A stretch of DNA of 64,000 nt, from contig JALLLT010000037.1 in the NCBI GenBank assembly GCA_025266875.1, positions 124,001 to 188,000 of the forward strand, in the 5' to 3' direction. The DNA comes from Fennellomyces sp. T-0311. Lineage: Eukaryota > Mucoromycota > Mucoromycetes > Mucorales > Lichtheimiaceae. Made by a program: the position numbers and the translations under genes. The notes below the pieces were generated by a model. That model was not told the origin of the DNA and ran no database searches. It was given only the letters and a program-made list of their open reading frames with translations. Positions 11,432 through 23,599 of the stretch are shown here, in pieces; the first letter of the stretch is position 1, and each line of letters begins with the position of its first letter.

Positions 11432-13459
11432 TTAATCTTGCCTCGCTCCGCGCGTCTCATATGGAAGTAGTATTACACAGACACCCACAATCCCGAATCC
11501 TACAAAGCTCACATACAATGGAAAGCTGGGTTTGATGGAGAAAAGGATACCACACACGATGGGACTTATGATGCCTGCTACTCGGCTTAGACCCGATGCA
11601 GTGCCTACGGCCGTGCCCCGTACGCTGGTGTCGAAAACTTCGGGTGTATATCCGTAAATGACAGCATAGAGCAATGTGACAAGGAAGGAAACAGCTGACG
11701 ACGAGAGCAGCATCATGGTACGAGACTTGATGATCATAAAGATAACCAAAGCTACAGAGGAGCCGAACGACGACAGTGCCATTGTGCCTTTTCGTCCCAG
11801 GCGCGTTTCGATCATAAACGACGCCAGCTAAAATAAAAAAGGTTAGGAGTGACATAAAATGACATCACTGACGTTCCACTTACGACAGAGCCAGGCACAC
11901 CTGCTAAGGAATAGATCATGTAATCCCAGTATACGTCCTTTCGCGTTGGTGCAGCTTCTCCTTGGAACCCGAGGATCTCCAGATATTTGGGAAGGAAGAC
12001 GTTGAACATTGTGAAAGCAACCGAAGTAAACGCCCAAATACCCCACACGAGAATGGTTGTTCTCCGCCATCGTGGACCAAAAAGCAGCTTCCACTTGGTG
12101 TTTTTCTCCTCCGTCACTCCATAAATGGTCTCTGTTGTCGATTCATCCGTTATAGACGCCTGTCCACCCAACATCGGTGCTCTTGGATCCATTCCATCAT
12201 CATCAATATCAGCTTCGTTGGATGGTCGGCGCGGTCGGAGACTGTCGTCCTGTGCCATGCTCAAAACTACGTCGTCATCCATGCTATTGCTATCGGATCT
12301 TTCGATTCTTGGAATGTCGCTACTATCAATATGCACGTCTTGACCGTTGATTCTGGCAATGTTTTGCAATACCACGACAGTCTCCTTTCGTCGATCATGG
12401 CTCAAAAGGAATTTCGGGGTCTCGGGAAGCCGAAGCCAAAATGAGCGTACAAAAACCATGGCAAGGGTCGTCAATGCTGCGCTGGCAAGCATGATTCTCC
12501 ATCCGGTATTTTGGGTTGATACGTCGCATGCTGGGTGTGGATCGGTGGCTGTTGGTTCGGGGCAGCTTGCATACGGTAAAATTGCATATCCGAGTACCGA
12601 CGCCAGGACAGCTCCAAATGAGAAGAATACGGACATGAATGTGAGCAGATAATGGTATTCCTTTGGCAAAAATTCCAAATAAAGTGCGCCTTGACAGTAA
12701 ATTGTTAACATAGCAATACCATGCCTCCATAGTAGCGAACATACCATCGGTGGGCATGTTGCCACCCACACCGAATCCCAGACAAAACAATGCAAGGCAT
12801 AAACTCCAAAAGCTGAATGCTAGACTTGACAGCAGTCCAAACACTGTTGTTATCGCAAGCGTGGATGTGAAAGGGATTTTGCGGCCATGCGAATCAGAAT
12901 AGGACCCCCAGAAAAACGCTCCAAACATCATGCCAGTGAATAATGCACTCGATACACTTCCAATCCATTTATCCGAGACGTCAAAGTGGTCTACGCATGA
13001 CAAATTCGTATCAGTCACCAAGGAACTAGTCGTATACCTTTTATATATATCTACCTTGTACTCGTGGCAGAATGATTGCAACAGTCTGAACAGAGCAAGA
13101 GTTATAACTAATGTTAGCCATAAAATAACGTTACTAGACGAGGTAGTACCTGCAACCACATCTGAGAACCCAAAATATCAGTACAATCAAGCAACTAGAC
13201 CTTTTCTCCTCTTACGTTGTCTGCCAGCCATCCAAATCCACACATGATCTATCGCGAACTTGATTAGTGTACCTGATCGCACTGCTGGTCTGTACTCCAT
13301 TACCAATAGTCTCCGCTGGAATGTTCCGTAGCCAACTTTGGAGAGAAGTCCGTCAAGAACATCATCGTGGTTTGTGCTTAAGCTAAGAGATGCAGCAATC
13401 TCTGGTCGCAGAGTATCATCGTCCTCTGTGGGAAGCCGAGTGAATTCCGGAGGTGACAT
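11432..13459 (-). CDS. MFS transporter, SV2/sugar-porter-like
   Basis: Seven exons encode about 559 aa: 13304-13459, 13216-13248, 13150-13161, 13055-13085, 12745-12990, 11884-12689, 11432-11827. Exon 3 is only 12 nt (MWLQ). The joined sequence gives the family pattern GFGWLADN-MWLQ-TVAIILPRVQ in TM1. The loop 2-3 motif is SDSHGRK, and PETPKFLL follows TM6. Twelve membrane helices are expected. A long acidic cytoplasmic loop (about residues 290-385, with MDDDVVL and RRPSNEADIDDDG) separates the halves. The C-terminal half carries ETRLGRKG and YTPEVFDTSVRGT, as in SV2-like and related organic-solute porters. The substrate cannot be read from sequence. The protein probably sits in the plasma or vacuolar membrane. 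Confidence 0.88.
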
Positions 13460-13868
13460 TGAGAATATAAGCTTGGAAAACGTGGTGTAAATTTAGTTCA
13501 TTTAGTGTATGCTGAAACAGGAAACTGAGAATCGACTGAATTCATGAATTTGAGCATTGACCGAACGATCGGAAAGGTAGAATTAAAGTCTAATACGATT
13601 CTTGTGTCATATCACGTAATACGTGCTTTGATATGGCAGTACATCGCACTTTTGAAGATGTCTTTACCTTTACTTTTCAATGCTTACGCTTATATGTACC
13701 TTCTCTATACCTTGGGTTGGCCAACTTGACGACCATACCTGGGATGACTAAAAGCCCACATATAGGCGCGATTGTCTGCGTACAGCAGGAAAGACTTTCG
13801 CGTGATATGTAAAACGGGAAGCACTAAGCATTTTATTATGAGCAATTCGCTATCAAAAAGGGTCCTTG
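13460..13868. other. Intergenic between minus-strand genes
   Basis: About 0.4 kb upstream of the MFS transporter and downstream of the F-box gene. I see no gene, and no clear promoter element that I would name. Confidence 0.5.
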
Positions 13869-14732
13869 TTATGACCAAATCACCGGGTTATTACAAAACC
13901 ACCCATTACGTATCCAGCGAAAGGAAAATATACAATGGATCAGCCGACGGCATCCAGTGGCGGAACTTTGCGAGGAAAACCCTTGATTGAGCGACGAGAT
14001 ATCCCCGGATAACCGCACAGGAATCACATAGCGTATTGGGCTTTTATGCATATCTGTATGTGCAGTGTTATGAGCTAGGGGTAGATGATGCATAGTGTTG
14101 ACAGAGTACGACAAGAGCCATTCAGGCGGAGTGCATGTTTGTAACTTTGCTGTATGGGCTGCCTGAACTACCTTTTGACTGCAGCCGTATTGACTGATGT
14201 TTAAGCGACTGTTTGGATTATTGATGATACGTTGGTCCGTCGCTATTTCATCCGTGCTTCGTATTCGCAATACAAACGGTGATAGGCGATCTGCAGTTGA
14301 CGTTGTAGCCAGAATATATCGTAATGTAGGTGCTTCGGTGGATGTGTCATACCGATATCGTTGTCCTTTGTGACATATCGGTATAAATGACACGCGCAAC
14401 GTCGTCTCGTCAAGGGAGTTGAATTCGTAAACACAAGTCCATTTTCCTCGGCCTTCTTGATCAATGACTGTGGCTAGTCGGATATATGGAAGTCGATAAT
14501 AACGCAATACATGACATGCAACACTTCGCAACCGTCGGGATGTTTGCGACAGTGCACACAGTGTCCCAAAATCAACCACCGGACTTTGTAATAGGTACGA
14601 TAAAACGTCATCGGAGAGTCGATATATAGATGAAGTGCTTTCCGCTGCTTGTGTCGAATAAGCTTTTGAGCCGTGCGCGAATGAGGAAATCCAACGGTAT
14701 GATGGTTGGCTTTGTTGTAGACGTGTCCCCAT
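13869..14732 (-). CDS. F-box-like protein
   Basis: A single exon encodes 287 aa. An F-box-like segment lies at about residues 37-80: IYRLSDDVLSYLLQ, then TLCALSQTSRRLRSVA, which fits the L-P/S-x-[DE]-[IVL]-[LI] start and the later L-x-x-[TS]-[CS] pattern. The rest has no recognised repeat; it contains a WTCVYEF strand and LDETTLRVSFIPI, suggesting a beta-rich ligand domain. F-box proteins link a target to SCF ubiquitin ligase through Skp1; the target here is unknown. The first 25 residues are not typical of the family, so an internal start is possible. No intron is needed. Confidence 0.6.
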   Translation of the reverse strand: MGTRLQQSQPSYRWISSFAHGSKAYSTQAAESTSSIYRLSDDVLSYLLQSPVVDFGTLCALSQTSRRLRSVACHVLRYYRLPYIRLATVIDQEGRGKWTCVYEFNSLDETTLRVSFIPICHKGQRYRYDTSTEAPTLRYILATTSTADRLSPFVLRIRSTDEIATDQRIINNPNSRLNISQYGCSQKVVQAAHTAKLQTCTPPEWLLSYSVNTMHHLPLAHNTAHTDMHKSPIRYVIPVRLSGDISSLNQGFSSQSSATGCRRLIHCIFSFRWIRNGWFCNNPVIWS

Positions 14733-15162
14733 TTTTCTTTAAGCTGTTGCTTGACAGACCTTAATCCATGGCATCCAGTTATTCAAAGGGGATTATAACA
14801 TACTTTTTGTATATGGACTTTCAGCTGCGACAATATATGCAAGGGCGAAAGAAAAGGCAAAAAGTATGTCATCCATCCAAGGAGATGCTTATGATATAGC
14901 ATCAGCTGCAGCTTTATTTGCAGTTTATTAAAGTTAGGCTGCCAATGGATACATTCGTCAAAGGAACATATCTATTTGGCACGCTACACCGATGTGGATA
15001 GCTATACTCCCGAAAGTTCAGATCCTCGCTTGTGCACGTACTTTACAAGTTCTTCCTCAAGCGTAGATAAATATAACAGATCATATCCTGCAGGACTGGT
15101 TGCATGAGATTTTTTTTGTATAACGTGACATGGTATTAATTTGTAAAAAGTATAAAAGACAA
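14733..15162. other. Intergenic
   Basis: About 0.4 kb between the F-box gene and the 3' end of the long-chain-base kinase gene. Nothing recognised. Confidence 0.5.
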
Positions 15163-17083
15163 TCATCTGGCGGCTGTACGTCTGAAGATATTACGGAAGT
15201 AATTGCGGATAAGCGATAGAATGTAGGCACAAGTACTGCGCAGCTTGTTGTGCATGGCGGACAGCTTTGATTTGAATGAGCTAGACTGGCGTGCAGCAGT
15301 TACACCCGAAGGACGCCATGTGCGCGCGTTGGCATAGTTAGGATATAAGCTCAATACAGAGCCAAGACCAGGATGCACTTCAACCTGGAACGTCTTGGCA
15401 GGCGCGTGTTCGCCATCAATCGCAACATACACCTTCTTGCCTGGTTTGGCAATTGGGGTTAGACGGAAAGCTTTGACTTTGTAATACTCCACCTGGGACA
15501 AGTTAGCATGATGGGCTCCCATTAAGAATTAAAAAAAGAAAACTTACCGCATCAGAATCGATCTGGTGTCCGGTTTCGACTTTGCCAAAGAGATCCAGTT
15601 TGGAAAAGAGACTATGGTTGCTACGCACAAGGAACAAGTCGAGCAAACCATCGTTTGGCTCGGCACAAGGATGGCTTAACATACCACGAGCAAGCCATGG
15701 AGTTTTGCTCGTCAGGAAGAACGACACATCACCTTTGATGACTGTCCAATCATCAGGAACAGGCTGCGAAAGGTCTGGAATCGTATCCTGAATTGGCCCG
15801 CTTCCGGTAGCCGGGACCTGAACTTCCGATGGAAAACTGCTCTTAATCTTGTCCTTGCTTGTTTCCACGATTTGGACTGCAGCTTCCATCTGATAGCTTG
15901 CACCGGTGAATATTTGCTGCAAGAGACCAACAATAGTACGTGTGTCTCCCATCCATCTGCCACGTGATAATTAGTTGTCGGTAAAAGACTATGCGAAAAA
16001 GTACATACCGCATACTTTCAGTTGCCAAATCAGCATAGGAAGTGATACCGTAGTTATGCGACAAAAATGACATGTAACGATGGTCGTCGTAAGTGACAGA
16101 GCAAAGGTCGAACGCCATGTTCTTTCCTGCGTGTGCGCAACGTCAGTGGCTTTGGTCTCCAGCGATGTGCTATGCTACTGTACCTTTCACCACCTGACGA
16201 GCCGTATGGATTGGGTCAAAGCCCAGCTTTTCGCCAAGCATACAGATACTGAGAGCGTTGCCAGTGCCACCAGGAATGACGCCCAGCGGAACTTTCTTCA
16301 GAGCAGTGCGAGCGTCGGGTCGTTGCGAAAAGCCATTGATAATCTCATGGATAATGCCGTCACCACTGACAGTTACGATGGCATCATATGCGTCCACATC
16401 CAATTCCTTGGCGATCTCAATAGCGTGGCCCTGATACTCGGTTTCTATGGCACGTTGTTTAGCAACAAAGAAAATTACACATCCGTTGTATTACACACCC
16501 TGATAGTCAATGTTGCACTGAGCGCTCTCAAAGACCGGGGAAACTTTCTCCTTGAAGATTTTCTTAGCATGGCCTTGGCCGCTGAAAGGGTTCACAAGCA
16601 CTTTCAGCCGTCGTCCAGCGGTAATGCCTAATTGCGATATGTTGGATATCTTTCCGCTCGTTCATATCCAAATTCCTGCATGAGCTTACCCTCATAGATA
16701 TGAGCCATCACCGCACTGCAGAACGCTTGTGTTTCGGCAGCCTTGCTCTGTTCAACGGAGCAGCGAAAGATGCACAAATCCAAGGGAGAGTCGGGTAATG
16801 CATGCTGCCGGGGAATCAGAGCGTGGATTCGAAGCAGGTGGGTCGAATTATCAAAGACTAGACTCAGCACGTTCACTTTGGCAATGGGGACAATGGTCAG
16901 GTCCGAGAGGGTTCGTCTGCTTGCTGGTCAAGTCATTAGAGGGGGTGGTGTGCCATACTGCTTGGAATTGTCGGGCTTACACTTTTGCTCAACATCGAAG
17001 CTGCCTTCGACGCGAAGACCTAGACCATCGTAGGTGAGCTCGACTGAATTCGGGCCGTTGGACAGCTTCAAGTTATGAATCAT
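15163..17083 (-). CDS. Sphingoid long-chain-base kinase (LCB4/5-like)
   Basis: Seven exons encode about 527 aa: 16981-17083, 16690-16923, 16499-16627, 16184-16444, 16009-16126, 15548-15956, 15163-15492. The diacylglycerol-kinase catalytic core lies at about resid 117-260: KVLVNPFSGQGHAKKIF, TEYQGHA, then the nucleotide-binding VSGDGIIHEIINGF and PLGVIPGGTGNAL. A later RWMGDTR motif and the C-terminal EYYKVKAFRLTP and IDGEHAP strands complete the sphingosine-kinase fold. It should phosphorylate sphingosine, dihydrosphingosine or phytosphingosine at C1, in the ER/Golgi or plasma membrane, and so control the balance of sphingoid bases and their phosphates. All phases agree. The N-terminal 110 residues are the variable PH-like part of the family. 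The next gene upstream, Snf7, is on the same strand. Confidence 0.93.
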
Positions 17084-17319
17084 GAAGAGAAACGTGTTGA
17101 CGTCTTTGGTTCAACTGTTGCTTTATTGCTGTGAATTGAATGTCAGCTCAATTGCGACCAAGAAACGAATGGGACTCGACAAAGAAAACGAGTTGATATA
17201 TAGTAAACAACACACCCGGGCAAAGCCTTCGCAACGAAGAGCACATTAACCAGATCTTAGTAGTGAAACAGTAAGAAGATATATAACGAGGAGCGGGGAA
17301 GGCGGAGGGCGAGCGCTTC

Positions 17320-18186
17320 TCACATTGGCGCCATCATGCTTGCCTGCAGTGCCTTGAGCTCCTCCTCCTCTTCTTCTTCCGACTTCCTTCTTCTTGCAGC
17401 TGTACGCGTTGCTTGTGAGCACTCTACCCCAACTTACATTCAATGCACTCTTACCAGGCGTGTGAATCGGTACATCTGGCGTGTCCATGGCCGGTGCCGG
17501 CGTATCCAGCATCTTGGCGTCCAGCTCCTCCTGCTCCAACTCCTCGAGCTCATTGAGCAGATCATCCTGATTTCCCGCTGTGTCAGCAGATGGATCCCCA
17601 CGCGCCATACCGAAGTTACCTCATCCATTTCCTCGCCAACCGGTTTAGAGATCGCCTCTGAGATCTCGTTGGCAATATCCATCTGATCACGGATCTCGTC
17701 CATTGTAGTGTCCAGCTTGTTGATATCCCTGAATACAAAAACAGCGATTAATGCATGAATGGCCCACACAGCCTGACTGCGACGATGTACATTGACCCGT
17801 GGATGTTCTTCATGGCTTCAGCACCAGCACGCATGGCCCCCATAGTTTCTAAATTGACGTTGGCACTCTCGATTGCCATCATTTGCGTTTCGATAGACAT
17901 TCGAGCGCCATTGATCTTTTCAATGTTGGATTCGTACACCTTTTTTCGCTTTAATGCCTGAAGTGCCACTACATGTCCCTTGATTATTACCTGCGCAGCG
18001 CAAGTGGGCAATCAACTTACATCTTCTATTCTTGGTAGCGTTCAACTTGGCGACTTTGAGCTCATTGTTCGCTTTGCCTTCGAGATAAGCCTCGCGCTTC
18101 TCCAGCATCTCCATGGTCTCTCGTAATTTGATTATGGCATCCTTGGCTGTTGTTTTGGATTTGGCCTTGCCAAAAAACAGATTCAT
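17320..18186 (-). CDS. SNF7: ESCRT-III subunit Snf7/Vps32 (CHMP4)
   Basis: Five exons encode about 214 aa: 18021-18186, 17791-17968, 17620-17728, 17455-17566, 17320-17399. It starts with a short basic membrane-contact segment (MNLFFGKAKSK). Helices 1-2 contain LRETMEMLEKREAYLEGKA and ALKRKKVYE. Helices 3-4 contain DINKLDTTMDEIRDQMDIA and NELEELEQEELDAKML. The C-terminal LKALQASM resembles the helix by which Snf7 binds Bro1/Alix. The length is close to yeast Snf7 (240 aa). Snf7 is the main filament-former of ESCRT-III, acting in multivesicular-body sorting, membrane repair and cytokinesis. Intron phases are all consistent. Confidence 0.94.
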
Positions 18187-18773
18187 CCTGGTAAAAGCGT
18201 TGACAGTTGAAAAAGAAAAGAGGAACGCACTATGCTTGGCAGCTGTTCCGTCCTTTCTCGGCGCCTGCAGCCCCGCCGAGTTCAAATTGCGTCACACCTT
18301 TGCTCTGCATGACAAACTTCACTGCGAAACCGCTACTGATAAGGGTGTGTTGACTATATCTACTCCTAGCAAAGCTGTCCTTGGCAGCATAGGATTCCTG
18401 ATAACATTGCTACGACGATACAGGGATTGGTGGGCTAATTAATCTTTATGCCACCCGCGCGGCAGAGCCCGACTCTTTTTCCAGCATTCTGTTCCGCTGC
18501 GTTGATCTGGGAGCATGACACATCTTTACATCCTGTAGTCAAGATAGGATATCCAGCTTGTTGCCATGGTGACTCTTTGCTCTTGACGAACGACATCGGC
18601 CAGGCACTGGAGAGGACCCAGATAGTGTGTTTGTTTGAAGAGTCCATAAGCATTGTATGAGAAAACGAGGAACAGAGCAATACTCGGTATAATAGGCTTC
18701 AATTTTTGTCATTTGTCTGAAACAGGGCCTCCCTTTACTCCTACTGTTCCAATTTAAGCCGTACCTCGAAGAA
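18187..18773. other. Divergent intergenic region
   Basis: About 0.6 kb shared by the 5' ends of the minus-strand Snf7 gene and the plus-strand thioredoxin-fold gene. It should hold both promoters. I see no strong TATA box or named site. Confidence 0.5.
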
Positions 18774-19272
18774 ATGGGTCTATTCTCATGGTTATTTTCC
18801 TCTTCCACACCCGATCTCGATGAGATTCCAAAGAAAACCCAATGTTATCACATTGTAAGACTCCATTCACCTGTAGACGCACGCAATGACGTTCAACTCA
18901 TGTCCATGACCCTGGCTCGTTATTAGGAAGGATTCCTGACCTGTCATTACTTTCAATTGGCCACGGAGGTTGCCGATCGATTGACTGCCAAACATCCCCA
19001 CGTAAAGACAGACGTCAGCGCGTATATCAAGCAGCAATGGTACGATCGATCAAAGGAATTGCAAGAGGTACAGAGTATTCTCTGAGGCGTTATCTCCTTT
19101 TTGAGCGAAAAATACTAACGTTCGGGGTGTACAGGAATTTGCCAACAGCCATAAAACCTCGCCGTTTATCTACGAAGGCTGCGTTGCAGGACAACAAAAG
19201 TTTGTGGGTGGCTACAGCGATTTTGCCAAGGCCATCAAGACGACGTACAAGATGAGCATACCATTGGATTAG
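18774..19272 (+). CDS. Small thioredoxin-fold protein (MDH1B N-terminus-like)
   Basis: Three exons, 18774-18854, 18927-19067 and 19135-19272, encode about 119 aa. The order is an N-terminal hydrophobic MGLFSWLFSSS, a strand-helix with CHYFQLATEVADRL, KTDVSAYIKQQWYDR, then the cis-proline-like TSPFIYEGCVAGQ and KFVGGYSDFAKAIKTTY. This order and the SPFIYE-x(8)-FVGGYSDF pattern resemble the glutaredoxin/thioredoxin-like N-terminal extension of malate dehydrogenase 1B proteins, here as a free protein. The first cysteine motif has no second Cys, so classical redox activity is unlikely. Function is unknown. Next on the same strand, 234 bp on, is the lysine-degradation enzyme; no functional link is evident. 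Confidence 0.7.
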
Positions 19273-19505
19273 CTGCGTGTGTGTGTGTGTAAACACAAAG
19301 GAAGGATAGAGATAATAGTCGCTGTAACTAAAAATATATATTGATTGTATACTGTATACTGCGCAGTGACGGCTGCGTGGGATGTCATTCGACCTGATGA
19401 CCTTTCTGGCGGTTTGCATTCTGCTCCTGCTTGAGACACCTATGGAGTATAAATTTTCCCACGAGGTTGAGCACTTGGCCTGACACCCTTTCTTCTTTTA
19501 TTATC

Positions 19506-22500
19506 ATGACATTATCTACGCTCGCCACGGGTCCTCGTCCACTCCTAAAGATCCATAGCCGTATTTCCACCGTGCTCTCATTCAGAACACACAATCGACC
19601 CATCTCAACCAATGGATATGTCTGGCGATCCAGCCAGAAGCCTTGGGGACAGGGTTACCGCAGCCTTGGTATCAGACGCGAAGACAAGAGCCGCTGGGAA
19701 CGCCGAGCCCCATTGACTCCAGAAGCAGTGCGCGATCTCGTCAACCAGACCGGTGCTCGGATCTATGTGCAGCCAAGCACGAAGCGAATCTTTCCTGACT
19801 CGGCATACGCGAAGGTACAGACATTTACCGCGCAGTTTGTGAGTTAACATACTTAGCGTAAGATCCTCACAGGCAGGTGCCATTCTTTCAGAAGACTTGT
19901 CGGCCGCCGATATCATCGTTGGTATAAAGGAGGTTCCCGAGTCCAAGCTGATTCCAGACAAAACCTATGTGTTCTTTTCACACACCCACAAGGGAACTCC
20001 AAAGAACATGCCCATGTTAAAGGATATTCTCGACAAGGTGATAAACCGGCTATTCAGGAAAGACAAGAGCTGGATACTGAAGAGAAGTTTACGGTTATAG
20101 AGAATCCGCCTTATTGATTATGAGTTGATGAAGGATCCTGCAACAGGAAAGCGTTTGGTGGCATTTGGTCGGTTTGCAGGGAACGCCGGCATGGTAGATG
20201 GATTGCACGGCATGGCCCATAGGTTTCTGGGTCTCGGGTACAATTCCCCATTCATGGTGCGTAAGAAAAAGGATGTTTTGATTGTCCTCTCAATTCAATT
20301 GGTACTTTTCTTATCAATTAGTATCTTTCCATGGCTCACACCTATCGCGGACTTCCATCGGCAAAATTGGCAACGCGTAACATGGGCAACATTATCGCAG
20401 ACGAAGGAACCCACAGTGACTTTGGGCCATTAGTCTTTGCATTCACAGGTTCAGGAAATGTAACAGAGGTAAGTATCTGGCACAAAGTGGTCGGCTTTTG
20501 TTGGAGAACTCACGCAAAGCGTTAGGGGGCCTTGGAAATTTTTAAAGAATTGCCACACGAGTTCGTACCTGCAGAAGATTTACCCAAACTAGTTAGCGAC
20601 AAGAGTGAGAGATTCTCGTATCTGCCGAACTTTCGAATTCTCAAACAAGATTTCCATTAGATCCGAAACTTAACAAGGTCTATGGAACTCATCTCAAGGT
20701 CGGAGACTACACACGGAAGAAGGATGGCGCCTATTCATACCAAGAGTACTTGGAGCATCCTGGAAGATATCACTCTATTTTCGCTGATAAGGTAAACGAA
20801 TATTTAATACTGCTGGGCTATTTTAATTTTACAAACGTGCTTAGATTGCTCCCTATGTCAACACTGTTGTTACCGGCGCCTACTGGGACAGTCGGTACCC
20901 TAGACTCATGAGCAATGCTCAGCTGCGTGATCTTCAGCTGAAGCAGCAACAAGGCGTTATTGGGAAAGGACGGATGATGAGTCTGGTCGATATCGTTTGT
21001 GACACAAGGGTAAACGATGGTTGACATGCGAGGGGAAATACGGAACTCTCTGTGGTGACTATGGAACATTTTTGAAATTTAGGGTGCCTTTGAATGCCTT
21101 TCGCATAGTACAAACATCGAAGACGGCTTCTACTACTATGACGCTATCAATGGAGTCGAACATAAAGAGTAAGCCAAAGTAGTCGATCAATGAAAGCACA
21201 TCTGATTGGTTCCATCATGCAGCGTCGAAAAGGAGGGAATACAGATTATGGGGATAGATATACTACCTGCAGAGCTTGCCAGCGATAGCAGCAAGTACTT
21301 CAGTAGCGTTTTGTATCCCCATATTAAGGATCTCGTAAGTTTACAGCTGAACGTGCATGCGACCCGTTATTAATAACAACTGCTTTCATCATCAGATTCA
21401 TCCTTCAGCAAATGCTGTAACAGACTTGTCACCGATGCTCGCTGGTGCTACCATAGCCGATAGTGGAAAACTTCTCGGGGAGCATGCATCGCTGGAATCA
21501 TTGCTTCCGCAAGCACAGTCGAGCCCAGAGCGCGGGGATAAACATACAGTTCTCCTGCTGGGATCGGGCATGGTCGCAGGCCCGCTTGTACAGCGCCTCG
21601 TCCAAAGGCCTGATGTTCGTGTTGTCGTGGGTGAGTATGATGATCATAATATATTATGCTTGCATTAAAAAAATTCTACTGCCGTTCAGCGAGCAACGTC
21701 ATCTCCGAGGCGCAAGCTCTGGTGGCGCAATGTAATCCAGGACAGGCAGAATCGGTATCACTTGACATTTCCGACAAGCCGGGGTTGGAACGGCTCGTTG
21801 CGAATGCAGATGTTGTTGTAAGGTAAAAGCGTGCGAAAAATTAATAGCGTGGATGAATTTTTTTGCTAACACATGACAAGTCTGGTACCTGCATTTCTCC
21901 ATGCCAAAGTGGCCGAGGTATGCATTGACCAAAGGAAGCATATGGTAACGGCAAGCTACGTCTCGGAAGAAATGGAACAGTTGAATGAACGGTTAGTACA
22001 GAATAAATTATCAGACCACAAAAAAAAAATAACTCTAACACCGTGTGAACTTTAGTGCTAAAAGGGAGGATGTGCTGATTATGAATGAAGTCGGTTTGGA
22101 TCCGGGTATCGACCACATGTCAGCTATGAAAATAATTGACGAAGCGAAGTCTAGTGGAAAAACGGTTTAGTTGGATTTGATAGTGTCGCATGATAGTGTT
22201 ACTCACTACGTAACTAATTGTAGATCGAATCTTTCATTTCATGGTGCGGCGGATTACCTGCTCCGGAAGCTTCAAATGTTCCGTTGGGATACAAATTTAG
22301 CTGGTCTCCCCGAGGGGTGTTAACGGCTAGCGGAAATGATGCTACTTATTGGTCAGGCGGCAAGGTAAATATATGATTTAGTTACTATCCTGCGCCTTAC
22401 AAGGATACTTAGAAACGCACTGTCTCCGGAGATGTGTTACTTAAGAACCACTTTCCTACCATTCGAACACCATTCCAAGGATTTGTATTTGAAGGATTAG

Positions 22501-23435
22501 CCAACAGGGACTCACTCAAGTATATTGACATCTACGGCCTTGGTGATTTGAACCAAATGAGCACCATGTTCCGCGGAACGCTCCGTTACCAGGTACTTGA
22601 CAGTGTTTACTCTCCTTTACAGATCATGTTTTCTCCTCATACTATATACACATGCAGGGTTATTCGGATCTTTTGTATGGTCTCAAAAAGTTAGGGTTCT
22701 TGAATGTCAATGATCCGCTCCCTAGCAATATTGGAAACTGGGTAAGGGATAGCAAATGGGAGAGAAATTTCAATCTATATAACCAAAGCGGGATTTGACT
22801 AGATTCAATATGTCAACCATGTCGTCACTGGAAAGATCGATGAATCTGATGACTGGAAAATGGCGGTACAAGAGAAGCTTGGAAATGAAATAATGGGAAC
22901 AAAAGTCGCTGGTGCACTCCAGTATTTGTTGGCTGGTGACAATACTCGTGGCACACCCTCGTCCCCAACATCGCTTGATGCATTCTCTGCTCTCCTCGCC
23001 GATCGTCTGTGCTATTTGCCTGGTGAACGGGATATGGTCGCTATGCATCATGAATTTGACATTGTAGATTCGCGGAATGGGAAAAAGGTAACACCGCAGA
23101 ACTTTAGATTTTCCCACCTAATCTGCTTAATCAAATTTATCAACTTTCAGGAGAAAGTAACATCCACATTAATCAACTACGGCAGCAGCACTGGAGGCGA
23201 TACAGCCATGGCAAAAACTGTGGGATTGCCCGCTGCAATGGCAACAGAATTGGTTTTAGATAACAAGATTCAACGAAGAGGAATTTTGCGACCAACCACT
23301 CCCGATGTATACTTGCCTATTCTCGCACAACTTGAAGACCAAGGAATTCGATTTGTGGAGCGGAAGCAAGATATTCTCAAAGGTTCAAAAGAGACGGTTT
23401 TGATTCCATCAGGAAGTGGGATTTGGGATGCATAA
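19506..23435 (+). CDS. AASS: Bifunctional alpha-aminoadipic semialdehyde synthase (LKR/SDH)
   Basis: Eighteen exons encode about 970 aa: 19506-19814, 19873-20037, 20101-20256, 20322-20468, 20526-20604, 20661-20791, 20845-21009, 21083-21168, 21223-21334, 21396-21630, 21690-21822, 21881-21991, 22056-22164, 22224-22364, 22413-22592, 22658-22741, 22803-23087, 23151-23435. The N terminus is basic and S/T-rich, a probable mitochondrial targeting sequence. Lysine-ketoglutarate reductase comes first ([55 protein letters not shown]). Saccharopine dehydrogenase follows from about residue 470, with the Rossmann motif [12 protein letters not shown], then [14 protein letters not shown] and [20 protein letters not shown]. 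Together they turn lysine plus 2-oxoglutarate, via saccharopine, into aminoadipic semialdehyde and glutamate. Ascomycetes normally have separate Lys1 and Lys9 working in the biosynthetic direction; this fused form is the animal/plant degradative type. An in-frame methionine lies 25 codons upstream (19431). Exon 3 follows a less usual GTGATA donor. Confidence 0.93.
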
Positions 23436-23599
23436 TAGAGTCCATCTTTTTTTTGAAGTGAAAAGCAATGTATCAGTTTTATGTTTTGATAAATTGAACG
23501 TCTATAACAAGCGATGATATATACAGTGATGTGCTTAATTGTCTTTGTGTTTATTTTACTTGACCTTCATTACCGTATCCGAACGTCACCAGAAGCATA

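Noticed and set aside
20038..20100. Apparent readable frame ([18 protein letters not shown]) inside the AASS gene
   Set aside because: It ends at a stop before the conserved RLIDYE block; splicing this stretch out restores the expected LKR sequence, so it is an intron.
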